DNA of 64,000 bases from Streptomyces griseochromogenes (GCF_001542625.1 NZ_CP016279.1:1612001-1676000), one strand, 5' to 3'; positions 27,140-36,459 are shown, numbered from the stretch's first letter. Translations and numbers: made by a program. The notes: a model not told the origin generated them from the letters alone.

Positions 27140-28120
27140 TCAGCCCCCTGACGCCAGAGCCATCCCCAGCGGTGTCCGCTCGTACAAGACCTGGTGGCCG
27201 TAGCGTCGTGCCGTCAGCAGGCCCGCGTCCCGCAGGACCGTCAGGTGTGCCGACACCGACGAGGGGGCCAGACGCAGGCGGTGGGCCAGGGCGGTGGTCG
27301 TCGCCGGTTCGTCGAGTGCGCAGAGTACGGCGGCGCGGTTGGGGCCGAGCAGGCGGACGAGTGCCTGCGGGGTCCGGTCGGCGGGCTCGGCCCACAGTCC
27401 GGCGATGCCCCGGGCGGGGTAGACGACCGTGGGCTGCCACGGGGGCTCGAAGCCCGTGATCACGTCGGGCCAGGAGAACACGCTCGGCATCAGCACCAGG
27501 CCCTGGCCGCCGAGGTCGCGCGCGTACTCGCCGTGCCGCGCCAGCGTCAGCGTCCGGCCGTTGAAGGACAGCCGTGCGTCGAGCTCCGGCAGCAGCGTGC
27601 CGAGCCCCACCTCGGCCAGCCGCCGCGAGTGGAAGGCCACGTCCGCCTCCAGCAGCGCCCGCAGCCGGGGCCACTCGGGCTCGACCAGGACCCGCCAGGC
27701 CTCCTGCATCGCGTCCGCCAGCTCCCGGACCATCCGCGCCGGATCGGCGAGCCATGCCCGGCCCCGCGCCGACTCCAGGGCGCCCGGGGTGCAGGCGAGC
27801 GAGAGGGCGGTGTCCTCCCGGGCCGCGTCCGGGTCGGCCCCGCGCACGGCCGCGATCTCCTCCTCGAAGGTGGCCGCGGGGCCGATCGGCGGCGGGCCGA
27901 GCCAGTCGGGGGAGTGTCCCCGGCGGGGCATGAGCAGCCACAGCGGTGTCAGGTCGAGACCCGCCGCGGCCGCACGGATCCGGCGCAGCCAGGGCACGTG
28001 ATAGCCCTGCCGGTCGGGCCGCTTCAGGGTGCGCACCGCCTCCTGCGTCTCCCACAGGGGCGAGACGGCGAACCGGCAGCGCAGAAAGTCGTCCTCACCG
28101 AAGTGGAGACGTGAGGCCAC
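27140..28120 (-). CDS. ArsR-type winged-helix regulator with large N-terminal domain
   Basis: A 326-residue protein. The C-terminal 80 residues are an ArsR-like HTH (LVRLLGPNRAAVLCALDEP, then LAHRLRLAPSSVSAHLTVLRDAGLLTARRYGHQVLYERT). The first 240 residues match the DUF5937-type domain of Streptomyces ArsR proteins (LRCRFAVSPLWETQEAV). The start is the GTG at 28120. It diverges from an MFS gene at 28221, and the 100-base spacer contains a 16-bp palindrome. The usual logic would be repression of the exporter and of its own gene. Confidence 0.85.
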   Translation of the reverse strand: MASRLHFGEDDFLRCRFAVSPLWETQEAVRTLKRPDRQGYHVPWLRRIRAAAAGLDLTPLWLLMPRRGHSPDWLGPPPIGPAATFEEEIAAVRGADPDAAREDTALSLACTPGALESARGRAWLADPARMVRELADAMQEAWRVLVEPEWPRLRALLEADVAFHSRRLAEVGLGTLLPELDARLSFNGRTLTLARHGEYARDLGGQGLVLMPSVFSWPDVITGFEPPWQPTVVYPARGIAGLWAEPADRTPQALVRLLGPNRAAVLCALDEPATTTALAHRLRLAPSSVSAHLTVLRDAGLLTARRYGHQVLYERTPLGMALASGG

Positions 28121-28163
28121 GGCGATCCCCCCGGTCGGACACAGGCACCTTGAGCCTCGGACA

Positions 28164-28179
28164 TTCGGCCTGGGCCGAA
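28164..28179. promoter_or_regulatory. Palindrome in divergent ArsR/MFS spacer (TTCGGCC-TG-GGCCGAA)
   Basis: Seven-base arms TTCGGCC/GGCCGAA with centre TG lie midway between the divergent starts at 28120 and 28221. The position and symmetry suit an operator for the ArsR-like protein. Confidence 0.6.
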
Positions 28180-28220
28180 ACTCTACGCCGCACGGTGCCG
28201 GCGCGGGCACGCTGCCCGGC

Positions 28221-29474
28221 ATGTCCACATCGCCCGAGGCCACCTCCGAAGCCCCGGCGCCCGCGCGCGCCGGGTACGGCGGCGTCCTCGCCGTACCCGA
28301 GTTCCGGGCCGTCTTCGCCGCCCACATCCTGTCCATGTTCGGCGTGATCGTCAGCGAGATCGCGCTGTCCGTCCTCGTCTACGACCTCACCCGCTCGCCC
28401 CTGATGAGCGCCCTCACCTTCGCGCTCGGTTTCCTGCCCTACGCGGTGGGCGGCACCCTGCTCGCCCCGCTCGCCGACCGCTTCCCGGCCCGGCGGGTGC
28501 TCGTGACCTGCGACCTGGTGTGCGCGGGGTGCGTGGCGCTGATGGTGGCCCCGGGCGCGGACGTCGGCGTCCTGCTCGCGCTGCGCTGCTGCCTCGCCGT
28601 CGTCGCCCCGGTGTTCGCCGGGACCCGGATGGCCACCCTCGCGGACGTCCTCGGCGACGGCGAGCCGTTCGTGCTGGGCCGCTCCCTGCTGCGGATCGTC
28701 GCGCAGAGCGCGCTGCTCGTGGGATACGGCCTCGGCGGTCTGCTCCTGACGGTCGTCGGCCCGCGGCACGCGCTGCTGATCACCGTCGGCACCTTCCTCG
28801 CCTCGGCCGCGCTGCTGCGCTTCGGCACCCGCGGCCGCCCCGCCCGCGCCCGGCGGCCGGGGGAGCCCCTGCCCGGCGCCCGCCGCCTCTTCGCCGACCG
28901 GCGCGTCCACGTGCTGCTCCTCCTGTTCTGGGTGCCCGCGATGTTCTCCGTCGTCCCCGAGGCACTGGCCGCCCCCTACGCCGACACGCTCGGCGCCGGA
29001 TCCGCGGGTCTCGGCCTGCTGATGTGCGCCCTGCCCGTCGGCACGGTGGCCGGGGAGCTGTACGCCGGGGCGCGGCTCGGCCCCGCCGGCCGGGAACGGA
29101 TCGCGCTGCCGCTGCTCTGTCTGACCCTGCTGCCGTACCTCGGCTACGCGTTCCACCCCGGTCTCGCGCTCTCCCTGCTGCTCCTGCTGCTGTCCGGGGC
29201 GGGATCGGCGTACACCCTGGGCCTGGACCAGTGGTTCGTCCGGGCCGTGCCCGAGGAGCTGCGCGGGCGGGCCATGACCGTGCTCAGCGCGGGGCTGATG
29301 ACGATCCAGGGCGTCGGCATGACGCTGGCGGGCGTCGCGGCCCAGGTCATGGGGGTGCGGGCGGCCGTCGCGGGGGCCGGGGTGCTCGGCGTGCTGTGCT
29401 GCGGCGGGCTCGCGCTGGCCTGCCGGGCGACCGAAAGCCGAGACGGGGCTGACCGGCATATGACCGGCCGGTAG
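28221..29474 (+). CDS. MFS transporter (ArsR-linked efflux type)
   Basis: A 417-residue 12-helix MFS protein (MFS_3/enterobactin-exporter-like) with LADRFPARRVLVTCDLVCAG as the loop-2 region. The start at ATG 28221 gives the cytosolic N-terminus MSTSPEATSEAPAP, then VLAVPEFRAVFAAHILSMFG. The gene pair with a divergent ArsR/DUF5937 regulator is a common Streptomyces drug-exporter arrangement. The substrate is unknown. Confidence 0.87.
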   Translation: MSTSPEATSEAPAPARAGYGGVLAVPEFRAVFAAHILSMFGVIVSEIALSVLVYDLTRSPLMSALTFALGFLPYAVGGTLLAPLADRFPARRVLVTCDLVCAGCVALMVAPGADVGVLLALRCCLAVVAPVFAGTRMATLADVLGDGEPFVLGRSLLRIVAQSALLVGYGLGGLLLTVVGPRHALLITVGTFLASAALLRFGTRGRPARARRPGEPLPGARRLFADRRVHVLLLLFWVPAMFSVVPEALAAPYADTLGAGSAGLGLLMCALPVGTVAGELYAGARLGPAGRERIALPLLCLTLLPYLGYAFHPGLALSLLLLLLSGAGSAYTLGLDQWFVRAVPEELRGRAMTVLSAGLMTIQGVGMTLAGVAAQVMGVRAAVAGAGVLGVLCCGGLALACRATESRDGADRHMTGR

Positions 29475-29485
29475 GGTCTGATGAC

Positions 29486-29995
29486 GTGCCCAAGCCTCTC
29501 AGCCTTCCCTTCGACCCCATCGCCCGTGCCGACGAGCTCTGGAAACAGCGCTGGGGAAGCGTGCCCTCGATGGCCGCGATCACCTCGATCATGCGGGCGC
29601 AGCAGATCCTGCTGGCCGAGGTCGACGCCGTGGTCAAGCCGTACGGCCTGACCTTCGCGCGCTACGAGGCACTGGTGCTGCTCACCTTCTCCAAGGCCGG
29701 TGAGCTGCCGATGTCCAAGATCGGCGAGCGGCTGATGGTGCACCCCACGTCCGTGACGAACACCGTGGACCGGCTGGTGAAGTCCGGGCTGGTGGCCAAG
29801 CGTCCCAACCCCAACGACGGCCGCGGCACCCTCGCCGTCATCACCGACAAGGGCCGCGAGGTGGTCGACGCGGCCACCCGCGACCTGATGGCGATGGACT
29901 TCGGCCTCGGGGTCTACGACGCCGAGGAGTGCGCGGAGATCTTCGCGATGTTCCGTCCGCTGCGGATCGCGGCGCACGATTTCGACGAGGATTGA
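29486..29995 (+). CDS. absC: MarR-family regulator, AbsC-like
   Basis: A 169-residue MarR protein starting with GTG 12 bases after the MFS stop. The sequence, from PKPLSLPFDPIARADELWKQ through MSKIGERLMVHPTSVTNTVD, agrees with what I remember of AbsC of S. coelicolor (SCO5405), a zinc-responsive MarR repressor that affects antibiotic production and controls the coelibactin (zincophore) cluster. The wing is RPNPNDGRGTLAVITDKG. Identity rests on recall plus conserved neighbours (thiolase/meaB and icmA), so the symbol is probable, not proven. Confidence 0.82.
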   Translation: MPKPLSLPFDPIARADELWKQRWGSVPSMAAITSIMRAQQILLAEVDAVVKPYGLTFARYEALVLLTFSKAGELPMSKIGERLMVHPTSVTNTVDRLVKSGLVAKRPNPNDGRGTLAVITDKGREVVDAATRDLMAMDFGLGVYDAEECAEIFAMFRPLRIAAHDFDED

Positions 29996-30038
29996 CCCGG
30001 GGCAAGATCTCCCGGAACGGACGGTTACGCTCGACCGC

Positions 30039-30377
30039 ATGAAGAAGAGCGTGCTGACCCGCTACCGCGTCCTGGCCTATGTCACCGGTGTGCTGCTGGT
30101 CCTGCTGTGCTTGAGCATGATCGCGAAGTACGGGTTCCACATCGACGGTGCCGCCGACGTCACCCGGGTCGTCGCCATCGCGCACGGCTGGCTGTATGTC
30201 GTCTACCTGATCTTCGCCTTCGACCTGGGCTCCAAGGCGAAGTGGCCGGTCGGCAAGCAGCTGTGGGTGCTGCTGGCGGGCACGATCCCGACCGCCGCCT
30301 TCTTCGTCGAGCGGAAGATCAGCCGCGAGCTGGAGGCCAAGGCCGCCGGTCCGGCCCCGGCCGTCGCCAAGGTCTAG
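30039..30377 (+). CDS. DUF3817 small membrane protein (second copy)
   Basis: A 112-residue, three-helix membrane protein: VLAYVTGVLLVLLCLSMIAKYG, VVAIAHGWLYVVYLIFAFDLG and LWVLLAGTIPTAAFFVERKISREL. The AHG motif and the PTAAFFVE exit mark it as DUF3817, related to the protein at 24105. It lies 43 bases after absC on the same strand and may be co-transcribed with it. A tandem repeat follows its stop codon directly. Confidence 0.83.
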   Translation: MKKSVLTRYRVLAYVTGVLLVLLCLSMIAKYGFHIDGAADVTRVVAIAHGWLYVVYLIFAFDLGSKAKWPVGKQLWVLLAGTIPTAAFFVERKISRELEAKAAGPAPAVAKV

Positions 30378-30378
30378 G

Positions 30379-30455
30379 TTCCACCGCGCTTCCACCGCGC
30401 TTCCACCGCGCTTCCACCGCGCTTCCACCGCGCTTCCACCGCGGTTCCACCGCCG
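30379..30455 (+). repeat. Tandem array of seven 11-bp units (TTCCACCGCGC)
   Basis: Five perfect copies of TTCCACCGCGC (30379-30433) are followed by two variants ending CGG and CCG (30434-30455). The array starts one base after the stop of the DUF3817 gene and ends 63 bases before icmA. The unit length of 11 is not a multiple of three and the array is non-coding. Confidence 0.95.
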
Positions 30456-30518
30456 TACGGCCCCCGTACGGCGGTTGCCCATCGACATTTACTAGGACGT
30501 CCAAGTAAATTCGAGGGT

Positions 30519-32219
30519 ATGGACGCTCACGCCATCGAGGAGGGCCGCCGGCGCTGGCAGGCCCGCTACGACGCCGCGCGCAAGCGCGACGCAGACTTCA
30601 CCACGCTCTCCGGCGATCCCGTGGAGCCGATGTACGGGCCCCGACCCGGGGACACGTACGAGGGATTCGAGCGGATCGGCTGGCCCGGGGAGTACCCCTT
30701 CACGCGCGGGCTCCATCCGACCGGCTACCGCGGGCGTACCTGGACGATCCGGCAGTTCGCCGGGTTCGGCAACGCCGAGCAGACCAACGAGCGCTACAAG
30801 ATGATCCTCGCCGCGGGCGGCGGTGGTCTGTCCGTGGCCTTCGACATGCCCACGCTCATGGGCCGCGACTCCGACGACCCGCGCTCGCTCGGCGAGGTCG
30901 GGCACTGCGGAGTGGCCATAGACTCCGCCGCCGACATGGAGGTCCTGTTCAAGGACATCCCGCTCGGCGACGTCACGACCTCCATGACCATCAGCGGGCC
31001 CGCCGTGCCCGTCTTCTGTATGTACCTGGTCGCCGCCGAGCGGCAGGGCGTGGACCCGTCGGTGCTCAACGGCACGCTGCAGACCGACATCTTCAAGGAG
31101 TACATCGCCCAGAAGGAGTGGCTCTTCCAGCCCGAGCCGCACCTGCGCCTCATCGGCGACCTCATGGAGCACTGCGCGGCCGGCATCCCCGCCTACAAGC
31201 CGCTGTCCGTCTCCGGCTACCACATCCGCGAGGCCGGGGCGACGGCCGCGCAGGAGCTGGCGTACACGCTCGCGGACGGATTCGGGTACGTCGAGCTGGG
31301 GCTGTCGCGCGGCCTCGACGTGGACGTGTTCGCGCCCGGCCTCTCCTTCTTCTTCGACGCGCACGTCGACTTCTTCGAGGAGATCGCCAAGTTCCGTGCG
31401 GCGCGGCGCATCTGGGCCCGCTGGATGCGGGACGTGTACGGCGCGAAGAGCGACAAGGCGCAGTGGCTGCGCTTCCACACCCAGACCGCGGGTGTGTCGC
31501 TGACCGCACAGCAGCCGTACAACAACGTGGTGCGTACGGCCGTGGAGGCGCTGGCCGCGGTGCTCGGCGGGACCAACTCGCTGCACACCAACGCCCTGGA
31601 CGAGACCCTCGCGCTGCCGAGCGAGCAGGCGGCGGAGATCGCGCTGCGCACGCAGCAGGTGCTGATGGAGGAGACCGGGGTCGCCAACGTGGCCGATCCG
31701 CTCGGCGGCGCCTGGTACGTCGAGCAGCTGACGGACCGGATCGAGGCGGACGCGGAGAAGATCTTCGAGCAGATCAAGGAGCGGGGCCTCAGGGCGCACC
31801 CGGACGGGCGGCACCCGATCGGGCCGATCACCTCCGGGATCCTGCGCGGGATCGAGGACGGCTGGTTCACCGGGGAGATCGCCGAGTCCGCCTTCCGCTA
31901 CCAGCAGGCGCTGGAGAAGGGCGAGAAGCGGGTCGTGGGCGTCAACGTCCACACCGGGTCGGTCACCGGGGATCTGGAGATCCTGCGGGTCAGCCATGAA
32001 GTGGAGCGGGAGCAGGTCCGCATCCTGCGCGAGCGCAAGGGGGCGCGCGACGACGCCGCGGTGCGGGGCGCGCTCGACGCGATGCTCGCCGCCGCCCGGG
32101 ACGGCTCCAACATGATCGAGCCGATGCTGGACGCGGTACGCGCGGAGGCGACACTCGGCGAGATCTGCGACGCGCTGCGGGACGAGTGGGGCGTGTACAC
32201 GGAGCCGGCCGGCTTCTGA
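30519..32219 (+). CDS. icmA: Isobutyryl-CoA mutase large subunit
   Basis: The 566-residue substrate-binding subunit of coenzyme-B12-dependent isobutyryl-CoA mutase, which interconverts isobutyryl-CoA and n-butyryl-CoA. Length and sequence fit IcmA of Streptomyces. The diagnostic residues that separate it from methylmalonyl-CoA mutase are present: Phe80 (RTWTIRQF) in place of Tyr and Gln198 (EYIAQKE) in place of Arg. There is no B12-binding domain, so the small IcmB subunit must be encoded elsewhere. A strong hairpin follows the stop. Together with MeaB, thiolase and the dehydrogenase it links valine and butyrate catabolism to polyketide precursors. Confidence 0.95.
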   Translation: MDAHAIEEGRRRWQARYDAARKRDADFTTLSGDPVEPMYGPRPGDTYEGFERIGWPGEYPFTRGLHPTGYRGRTWTIRQFAGFGNAEQTNERYKMILAAGGGGLSVAFDMPTLMGRDSDDPRSLGEVGHCGVAIDSAADMEVLFKDIPLGDVTTSMTISGPAVPVFCMYLVAAERQGVDPSVLNGTLQTDIFKEYIAQKEWLFQPEPHLRLIGDLMEHCAAGIPAYKPLSVSGYHIREAGATAAQELAYTLADGFGYVELGLSRGLDVDVFAPGLSFFFDAHVDFFEEIAKFRAARRIWARWMRDVYGAKSDKAQWLRFHTQTAGVSLTAQQPYNNVVRTAVEALAAVLGGTNSLHTNALDETLALPSEQAAEIALRTQQVLMEETGVANVADPLGGAWYVEQLTDRIEADAEKIFEQIKERGLRAHPDGRHPIGPITSGILRGIEDGWFTGEIAESAFRYQQALEKGEKRVVGVNVHTGSVTGDLEILRVSHEVEREQVRILRERKGARDDAAVRGALDAMLAAARDGSNMIEPMLDAVRAEATLGEICDALRDEWGVYTEPAGF

Positions 32220-32231
32220 CGGCGTTCACCG

Positions 32232-32271
32232 ACGTGCCGCGCACCGGCCCGGGGGCCGGCGCGCGGCACGT
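32232..32271 (+). terminator. Terminator hairpin after icmA
   Basis: A 19-bp stem with one mismatch (arms 32232-32250 and 32253-32271, beginning ACGTGCCGCGC) and a GG loop starts 12 bases after the icmA stop. Confidence 0.85.
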
Positions 32272-32304
32272 TGTCGTGGTGCGAGGGCGCGGGACCGAAG
32301 GGGG

Positions 32305-32694
32305 ATGGCTGCAGTGGGGTACGAGTTCACCGTCCGTGAGAACGACGACGAGTGGGTGTGGGCGCCGGGAGCGATGACCGGCGGGCTGTTCATGGGGGCC
32401 GCCACCGCGCTCGGCTCGGTCCTGAACATGCCGACCGGGCTGCGGGAAGTGCCCTTCAACTGGGTGAAGATCGACCCCGGCCCGTACGCCGCGTTCGTCG
32501 ACACGGCCCTGGAGATGAGGTGCGAGCGTCCCCACGGCGAACTGGGCTCTCTGCTGGGCGGTGTCGTCCCGCTGATGATCATGCTGGCGGACAACGCGGG
32601 AGTCCGGCTGACCGTCGACACCGAGGAGAAGCACTCCTACGTGGAATGGGTCCGCATCCAGCCGTTCGGCGAACGGGGACGCCGCAAGACGTGA
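32305..32694 (+). CDS. Hypothetical protein (DUF6086-like)
   Basis: A 129-residue protein beginning MAAVGYEFTVRENDDEWVWA, with a central hydrophobic alpha stretch (MTGGLFMGAATALGSVLNM) and an acidic/aromatic C-terminal half ending EWVRIQPFGERGRRKT. The pattern W-x-P...LF...LPTGL...F-x-D resembles the DUF6086 family of small Streptomyces proteins, but this is from memory and tentative. It has no signal peptide or catalytic motif. It lies alone between icmA's terminator and a convergent TetR gene. Confidence 0.55.
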   Translation: MAAVGYEFTVRENDDEWVWAPGAMTGGLFMGAATALGSVLNMPTGLREVPFNWVKIDPGPYAAFVDTALEMRCERPHGELGSLLGGVVPLMIMLADNAGVRLTVDTEEKHSYVEWVRIQPFGERGRRKT

Positions 32695-32719
32695 CTCCCC
32701 GAACGGAGGGGCGCCGGGC

Positions 32720-33346
32720 CTAGGGCTCGGCCGGTGCCGCGGTGAGGCCGAGCAGCAGCACCCTGGTGAAGCTGCGCACCCATTCCTCGTCCGCCGGCTT
32801 CCCGCTCACCAGCGTGCGGTGGACGACGGCTCCCGCCACCATGTCGAAGATCAGGTCGACCGTGCGGGCGGCCTCCGCCTGGTCCGGTTCCGGCGGGAGC
32901 TCGCCGCGGCACTGGGCCCGGGCGCGGCCCTCCAGGACCAGGCGCATCTGGCGGTCCACGATGGACGCACGAATGCGCTCGCGCAGCGCGTCGTCGCGGG
33001 TCGACTCCGCGACCACCGCCATCAGGCCGCTCCTGGCCTCCGGACGCGCCAGGATCGCCGCGAACTGCAGGACCACACCCTCGATATCGGCGGCCAGGCT
33101 GCCGCGGTCCGGCAGCTCCAGCTCGTCGAAGAGTTCGGCGACCGCGTCCACCACCAGCTCGTGCTTGCCGGCCCAGCGGCGGTAGAGCGTCGTCTTCGCA
33201 ACCCCGGCCCGCGTGGCCACGTCCCCCAGGGTGAGCCTGGACCAGCCCAGCTCCACCAGCGCCTGCCGCGTCGCCGCCAGGATCGCGGCGTCCGCGGCCG
33301 CGCTGCGCGGGCGTCCGGTACGGGTGGCGGGGGTGCGGCTCTGCAT
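32720..33346 (-). CDS. TetR-family transcriptional regulator
   Basis: A 208-residue protein with a canonical TetR HTH (AILAATRQALVELGWSRLTLG, then VATRAGVAKTTLYRRWAGKHELVVDAV) and a TetR_C-type helical domain. I placed the start at ATG 33346, giving the basic lead MQSRTPATRTGRPRSAA. It is divergent from the thioredoxin/TPR gene at 33556, with 209 bases between. I did not find a convincing palindrome there. Confidence 0.87.
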   Translation of the reverse strand: MQSRTPATRTGRPRSAAADAAILAATRQALVELGWSRLTLGDVATRAGVAKTTLYRRWAGKHELVVDAVAELFDELELPDRGSLAADIEGVVLQFAAILARPEARSGLMAVVAESTRDDALRERIRASIVDRQMRLVLEGRARAQCRGELPPEPDQAEAARTVDLIFDMVAGAVVHRTLVSGKPADEEWVRSFTRVLLLGLTAAPAEP

Positions 33347-33555
33347 CCCACGACCATAACCGGCCGTTCTCGCGGAGTCGTGAGAGAGATCACCGGGGTG
33401 TGGTGTCGCGGGAGCCCCGCATGGCATTACGCTACGACTCGTAGCGAAAGCTCGCGAGGGACGTACGCGAGCGAAGAACACCGGCGTGGGGTGGGGACCC
33501 GGCGCCGTCCACCACGCTTTTTCCTTCATACGCGGGAACGGGGGAGGATAGACGC

Positions 33556-34527
33556 ATGCAGCCACGGAACATGTCCATGAGCGGCGTCGTCGACCTCGCC
33601 GCGGTGAAGGCGGCCCAGGAGGCCAAGACCAAGGCCGAGCAGGTACGCGCCGAAGCCGCCCGGCAGGGCGGGGCGGGGGCCGTCTCCCCGGCCGATCTCG
33701 TCATCGACGTCGATGAGGCGGGATTCGAGCGCGATGTCCTGCAGCGCTCCGCCGAAGTACCCGTCGTCATCGACTTCTGGGCCGAGTGGTGTCAGCCCTG
33801 CAAGCAGCTGAGCCCGGTCCTGGAGCGCCTGGCCGTCGAGTACAGCGGGCGCTTCCTGCTCGCCAAGATCGACGTCGACGCCAACCAGATGTTGATGCAG
33901 CAGTTCGGGGTACAGGGGATCCCGGCCGTCTTCGCCGTAGTCGCGGGGCAGGCGCTGCCGCTCTTCCAGGGGGCCGCCGGCGAACAGCAGATCCGGCAGA
34001 CCCTCGACCAGCTGGTGCAGGTCGCCGAGGAGCGCTTCGGCCTGACCGGCCTGACCGTCGACCCGGACGCGCAGCCGGGCGAGGGCCCGCGCGAGGCGGT
34101 GCCGGCCGGACCGTACGACGCCCTGCTGGAGGCCGCCGTCCAGGCGCTGGACGCGGGAGACCTGGGCGGTGCCGTCCAGGCCTACCGGAACGTGCTGAGC
34201 GACGATCCGGCCAACACGGAGGCCAAGCTGGGTCTCGCGCAGGCCGAACTGCTCCAGCGGGTGCAGGGAATGGACCCGCAGCAGGTGCGCAAGGAGGCGG
34301 CCGAGAAGCCGGCCGACGCCGCCGCGCAGATCGCCGCCGCCGACCTCGACCTGGTGGGCGGTCATGTCGAGGACGCCTTCGGGCGGCTCATCGAGACCGT
34401 GCAGCGCACGGTGGGTGACGACCGGGATGCCGTACGCCGTCGGCTCCTTGAGCTGTTCGAGGTCGTAGGACCCGAGGACCCGCGCGTGGTCGGGGCGCGC
34501 CGGGCGCTGGCGCGGGCGCTGTTCTGA
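33556..34527 (+). CDS. Thioredoxin-domain protein with TPR-like C-terminus (CnoX/YbbN-like)
   Basis: A 323-residue protein. After a 45-residue helical lead comes a thioredoxin domain with active site WAEWCQPCKQLSPVL near residue 80 (CxPC, both cysteines present) and cis-Pro in VQGIPAVFAV. The C-terminal 150 residues are helical repeats (ALDAGDLGGAVQAYRNVLSDDPANTEAKLGLAQAEL). This is the layout of YbbN/CnoX, a chaperone-holdase linking thioredoxin and GroEL. Unlike E. coli CnoX the CxxC is intact, so redox activity is possible. A later stretch of more than 600 bases has no gene. Confidence 0.85.
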   Translation: MQPRNMSMSGVVDLAAVKAAQEAKTKAEQVRAEAARQGGAGAVSPADLVIDVDEAGFERDVLQRSAEVPVVIDFWAEWCQPCKQLSPVLERLAVEYSGRFLLAKIDVDANQMLMQQFGVQGIPAVFAVVAGQALPLFQGAAGEQQIRQTLDQLVQVAEERFGLTGLTVDPDAQPGEGPREAVPAGPYDALLEAAVQALDAGDLGGAVQAYRNVLSDDPANTEAKLGLAQAELLQRVQGMDPQQVRKEAAEKPADAAAQIAAADLDLVGGHVEDAFGRLIETVQRTVGDDRDAVRRRLLELFEVVGPEDPRVVGARRALARALF

Positions 34528-35145
34528 CCAGTTACTAAACGCCACGGCTTGTGATGCCGGGGTGAAAGATTTGCCGACGAGACGTCAGGGCGGCTTCGCT
34601 TTACCAAATCTTGGTAATCGCGACTGCTGTTACTCGGAGTAAATCAGGGCCGTTGATCTGTCTGGTTTTGTCCAGGGGTCAACGGCTTTGCTCTGCCCTT
34701 AGGTGACACCGAGTGTGTCACTCCGAGACCGCTGGGTCGTTGTTCGGTTATCCGGCCGTTACTAGCCAGTAACGAACCCCCTTGTGCCCGGCGCGAGAAT
34801 GCACCACGATCGGCGACGCTCGGTCCATTCCCGCACCCCGGCAACCGGTCGGGTCACGGGAGACTCTGGGTCCCCACCGAGCAGAGCCGACGGCAGTGGC
34901 GCCGGCTCTAGGGCAGGGGGGTCTTTGCCGAAAGGCGAAGCCTGTCCAGGTTGTGCGTGATGCGTGTCAGGCGCGACCAGTGGTTGTCGCTCGGGGGTGA
35001 TCGCCGGTGATTCGGGCGCGGTTCGCGCCTGCGAGTACGGGCGCTCTCCTTACCGAGGACGTAGCACTTCTCCCATCCCTGCCTGGCTGAGCCGCCGACT
35101 GGGGCGAGTCCGGGCCAGGAGATGTACGTCCGAGAAGGAGGAAAT
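34528..35145 (+). promoter_or_regulatory. Palindrome-rich intergenic control region
   Basis: No gene is supported in these 618 bases. They hold four inverted repeats within 175 bp: TTACCAA-ATC-TTGGTAA (34601-34617), TTACTC-G-GAGTAA (34630-34642), GTGACAC-CGAGT-GTGTCAC (34703-34721) and CGTTACT-AGCC-AGTAACG (34757-34774). Two of them share TTACT...AGTAA arms. The region also has lower GC than its surroundings. It precedes the DUF6230 operon and probably contains its promoter and operators. Confidence 0.65.
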
Positions 35146-35784
35146 ATGGAGTCCCAGGTGCGTGGCGGGACCAGATGGAAGCGGTTCGCTGTGGTCATGG
35201 TGCCCAGCGTCGCCGCTACGGCCGCGATAGGTGTCGCCCTCGCGCAGGGCGCTCTCGCCGCTTCGTTCAGCGTCTCCGGGCAGTCGTTCAAAGTGTCGGC
35301 CGATGAACTGGTCGGTACCGGCTTCGAGCAGTACGGCGCCATCGACAGCGGTTACACGCTGGACGGCAAGAAGACGGCTCACCCGGTGGCCGTCTCGGCG
35401 TTCAAGCACGCCGACATCACCAACCTGTGCCAGTCCGTGGTCACCCCGGACGTGCCGATCTTCGGTTCGGTCAGCCTGATCCTGAGGGCCGGCGGCGAGG
35501 GTCACGACAAGGTCCAGGCCGACAACATCTACATCGATGTCGCCGACCTCAACGCCGACGCGACGTTCGACAACATCGACATCGGTGTGGCTGCCAAGGA
35601 CGCCGCCAAGGGTCCGGGTATGAAGGGCGGGGGCGAGCAGTCCAACCCGTACGGCTTCGCGCAGCAGGCCGACAAGGCCACGCTGGTGGGCGTGAAGCAG
35701 ACGGCGTGGGCCACCACCGCCGGAACCTTCAAGCTGAGCGGCCTGAAGATGTCTCTGTCGACGGGATCGCACGAGTGCTACTGA
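35146..35784 (+). CDS. DUF6230-family membrane-anchored/secreted protein
   Basis: A 212-residue protein with an N-terminal signal-like segment (RFAVVMVPSVAATAAIGVALAQGALA, residues about 14-38) followed by a beta-rich extracytoplasmic domain (FSVSGQSFKVSADELVGTGF, then DNIYIDVADLNADATFDNIDIG) and a C-terminal Cys (SHECY). The family, DUF6230, is common in Streptomyces and unassigned. The ATG at 35146 has a near-perfect AAGGAGGAA Shine-Dalgarno, so strong translation is expected. It is the first gene of a module with DUF6114 and a Ser/Thr-rich secreted protein. Confidence 0.83.
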   Translation: MESQVRGGTRWKRFAVVMVPSVAATAAIGVALAQGALAASFSVSGQSFKVSADELVGTGFEQYGAIDSGYTLDGKKTAHPVAVSAFKHADITNLCQSVVTPDVPIFGSVSLILRAGGEGHDKVQADNIYIDVADLNADATFDNIDIGVAAKDAAKGPGMKGGGEQSNPYGFAQQADKATLVGVKQTAWATTAGTFKLSGLKMSLSTGSHECY

Positions 35785-35901
35785 GCGCTCGCTGATGGGC
35801 GGGGGAGCCGGTGGCGCCCCCGCCCGTCCACACTCCGGCCGCGTCTTCGCGAGCCGCACACATCACCACCACAGCAACGCCGCACCAGGGAGCTGTTTTC
35901 C

Positions 35902-36459
35902 ATGAGCGCCGAGACTCCTGCCGCAACCGGCCAGTTCACCGCCCGGAGGCTGCAGTTCCGCGCATGGCGGGGCACCCGTCCGTTCTGGGCCGGTCTGTAC
36001 GTCCTGCTCAGCGGTCTGCCGATCATGTACTTCCCGTACTTCCATCTCCAGCTCGGTCATCTGACGCTGGCGATGGCGACCACCGCCGGAGCGGGATCCC
36101 TGATCATCGGCGTGCTGCTCATCGTCCTCGGCGTCAGCCTCTGGTTCCAGAAGCACGTACGGACCTTCGCGGGCGTCGCCGCGATCCTGCTGGCGCTGGT
36201 GTCCCTGCCCGTGTCCAACTTCGGCGGTTTCGTCATGGGCTTTCTGCTCGCCCTCATCGGCGGAGCGATGGCCGTGGCCTGGGCGCCGGGCGCCCCGCCC
36301 CAGCCGGAGCCGCCGGCGAGTGCCGCACCGGGCGAGGGCGGTGCCCCCGAGACCGCACCGCTGCCGTACCAGGACGCGGACGGGGTGAGCGCGACGACGA
36401 GTGACCTGTCAGGAACGAGCCCGGCCAACGGGGCGAACGGGAGGCACAGTGCCGGCTGA
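35902..36459 (+). CDS. DUF6114-family integral membrane protein
   Basis: A 185-residue protein with four hydrophobic segments between residues 28 and 128 (for example FWAGLYVLLSGLPIMYFPYF and GVAAILLALVSLPVSNFGGF) and a Pro/Ala/Gly-rich cytosolic tail. It matches the DUF6114 pattern, whose genes usually sit beside DUF6230 genes in Streptomyces. It follows DUF6230 by 117 bases, and its end overlaps the start of the next gene by 11 bases, so the downstream gene is translationally coupled. Function unknown; a membrane partner for its secreted neighbours is inference. Confidence 0.82.
   Translation: MSAETPAATGQFTARRLQFRAWRGTRPFWAGLYVLLSGLPIMYFPYFHLQLGHLTLAMATTAGAGSLIIGVLLIVLGVSLWFQKHVRTFAGVAAILLALVSLPVSNFGGFVMGFLLALIGGAMAVAWAPGAPPQPEPPASAAPGEGGAPETAPLPYQDADGVSATTSDLSGTSPANGANGRHSAG

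Noticed and set aside
30379..30455. CRISPR-like array
   Set aside because: The units are 11 bp with no spacers and no cas genes are nearby; it is a simple tandem repeat.
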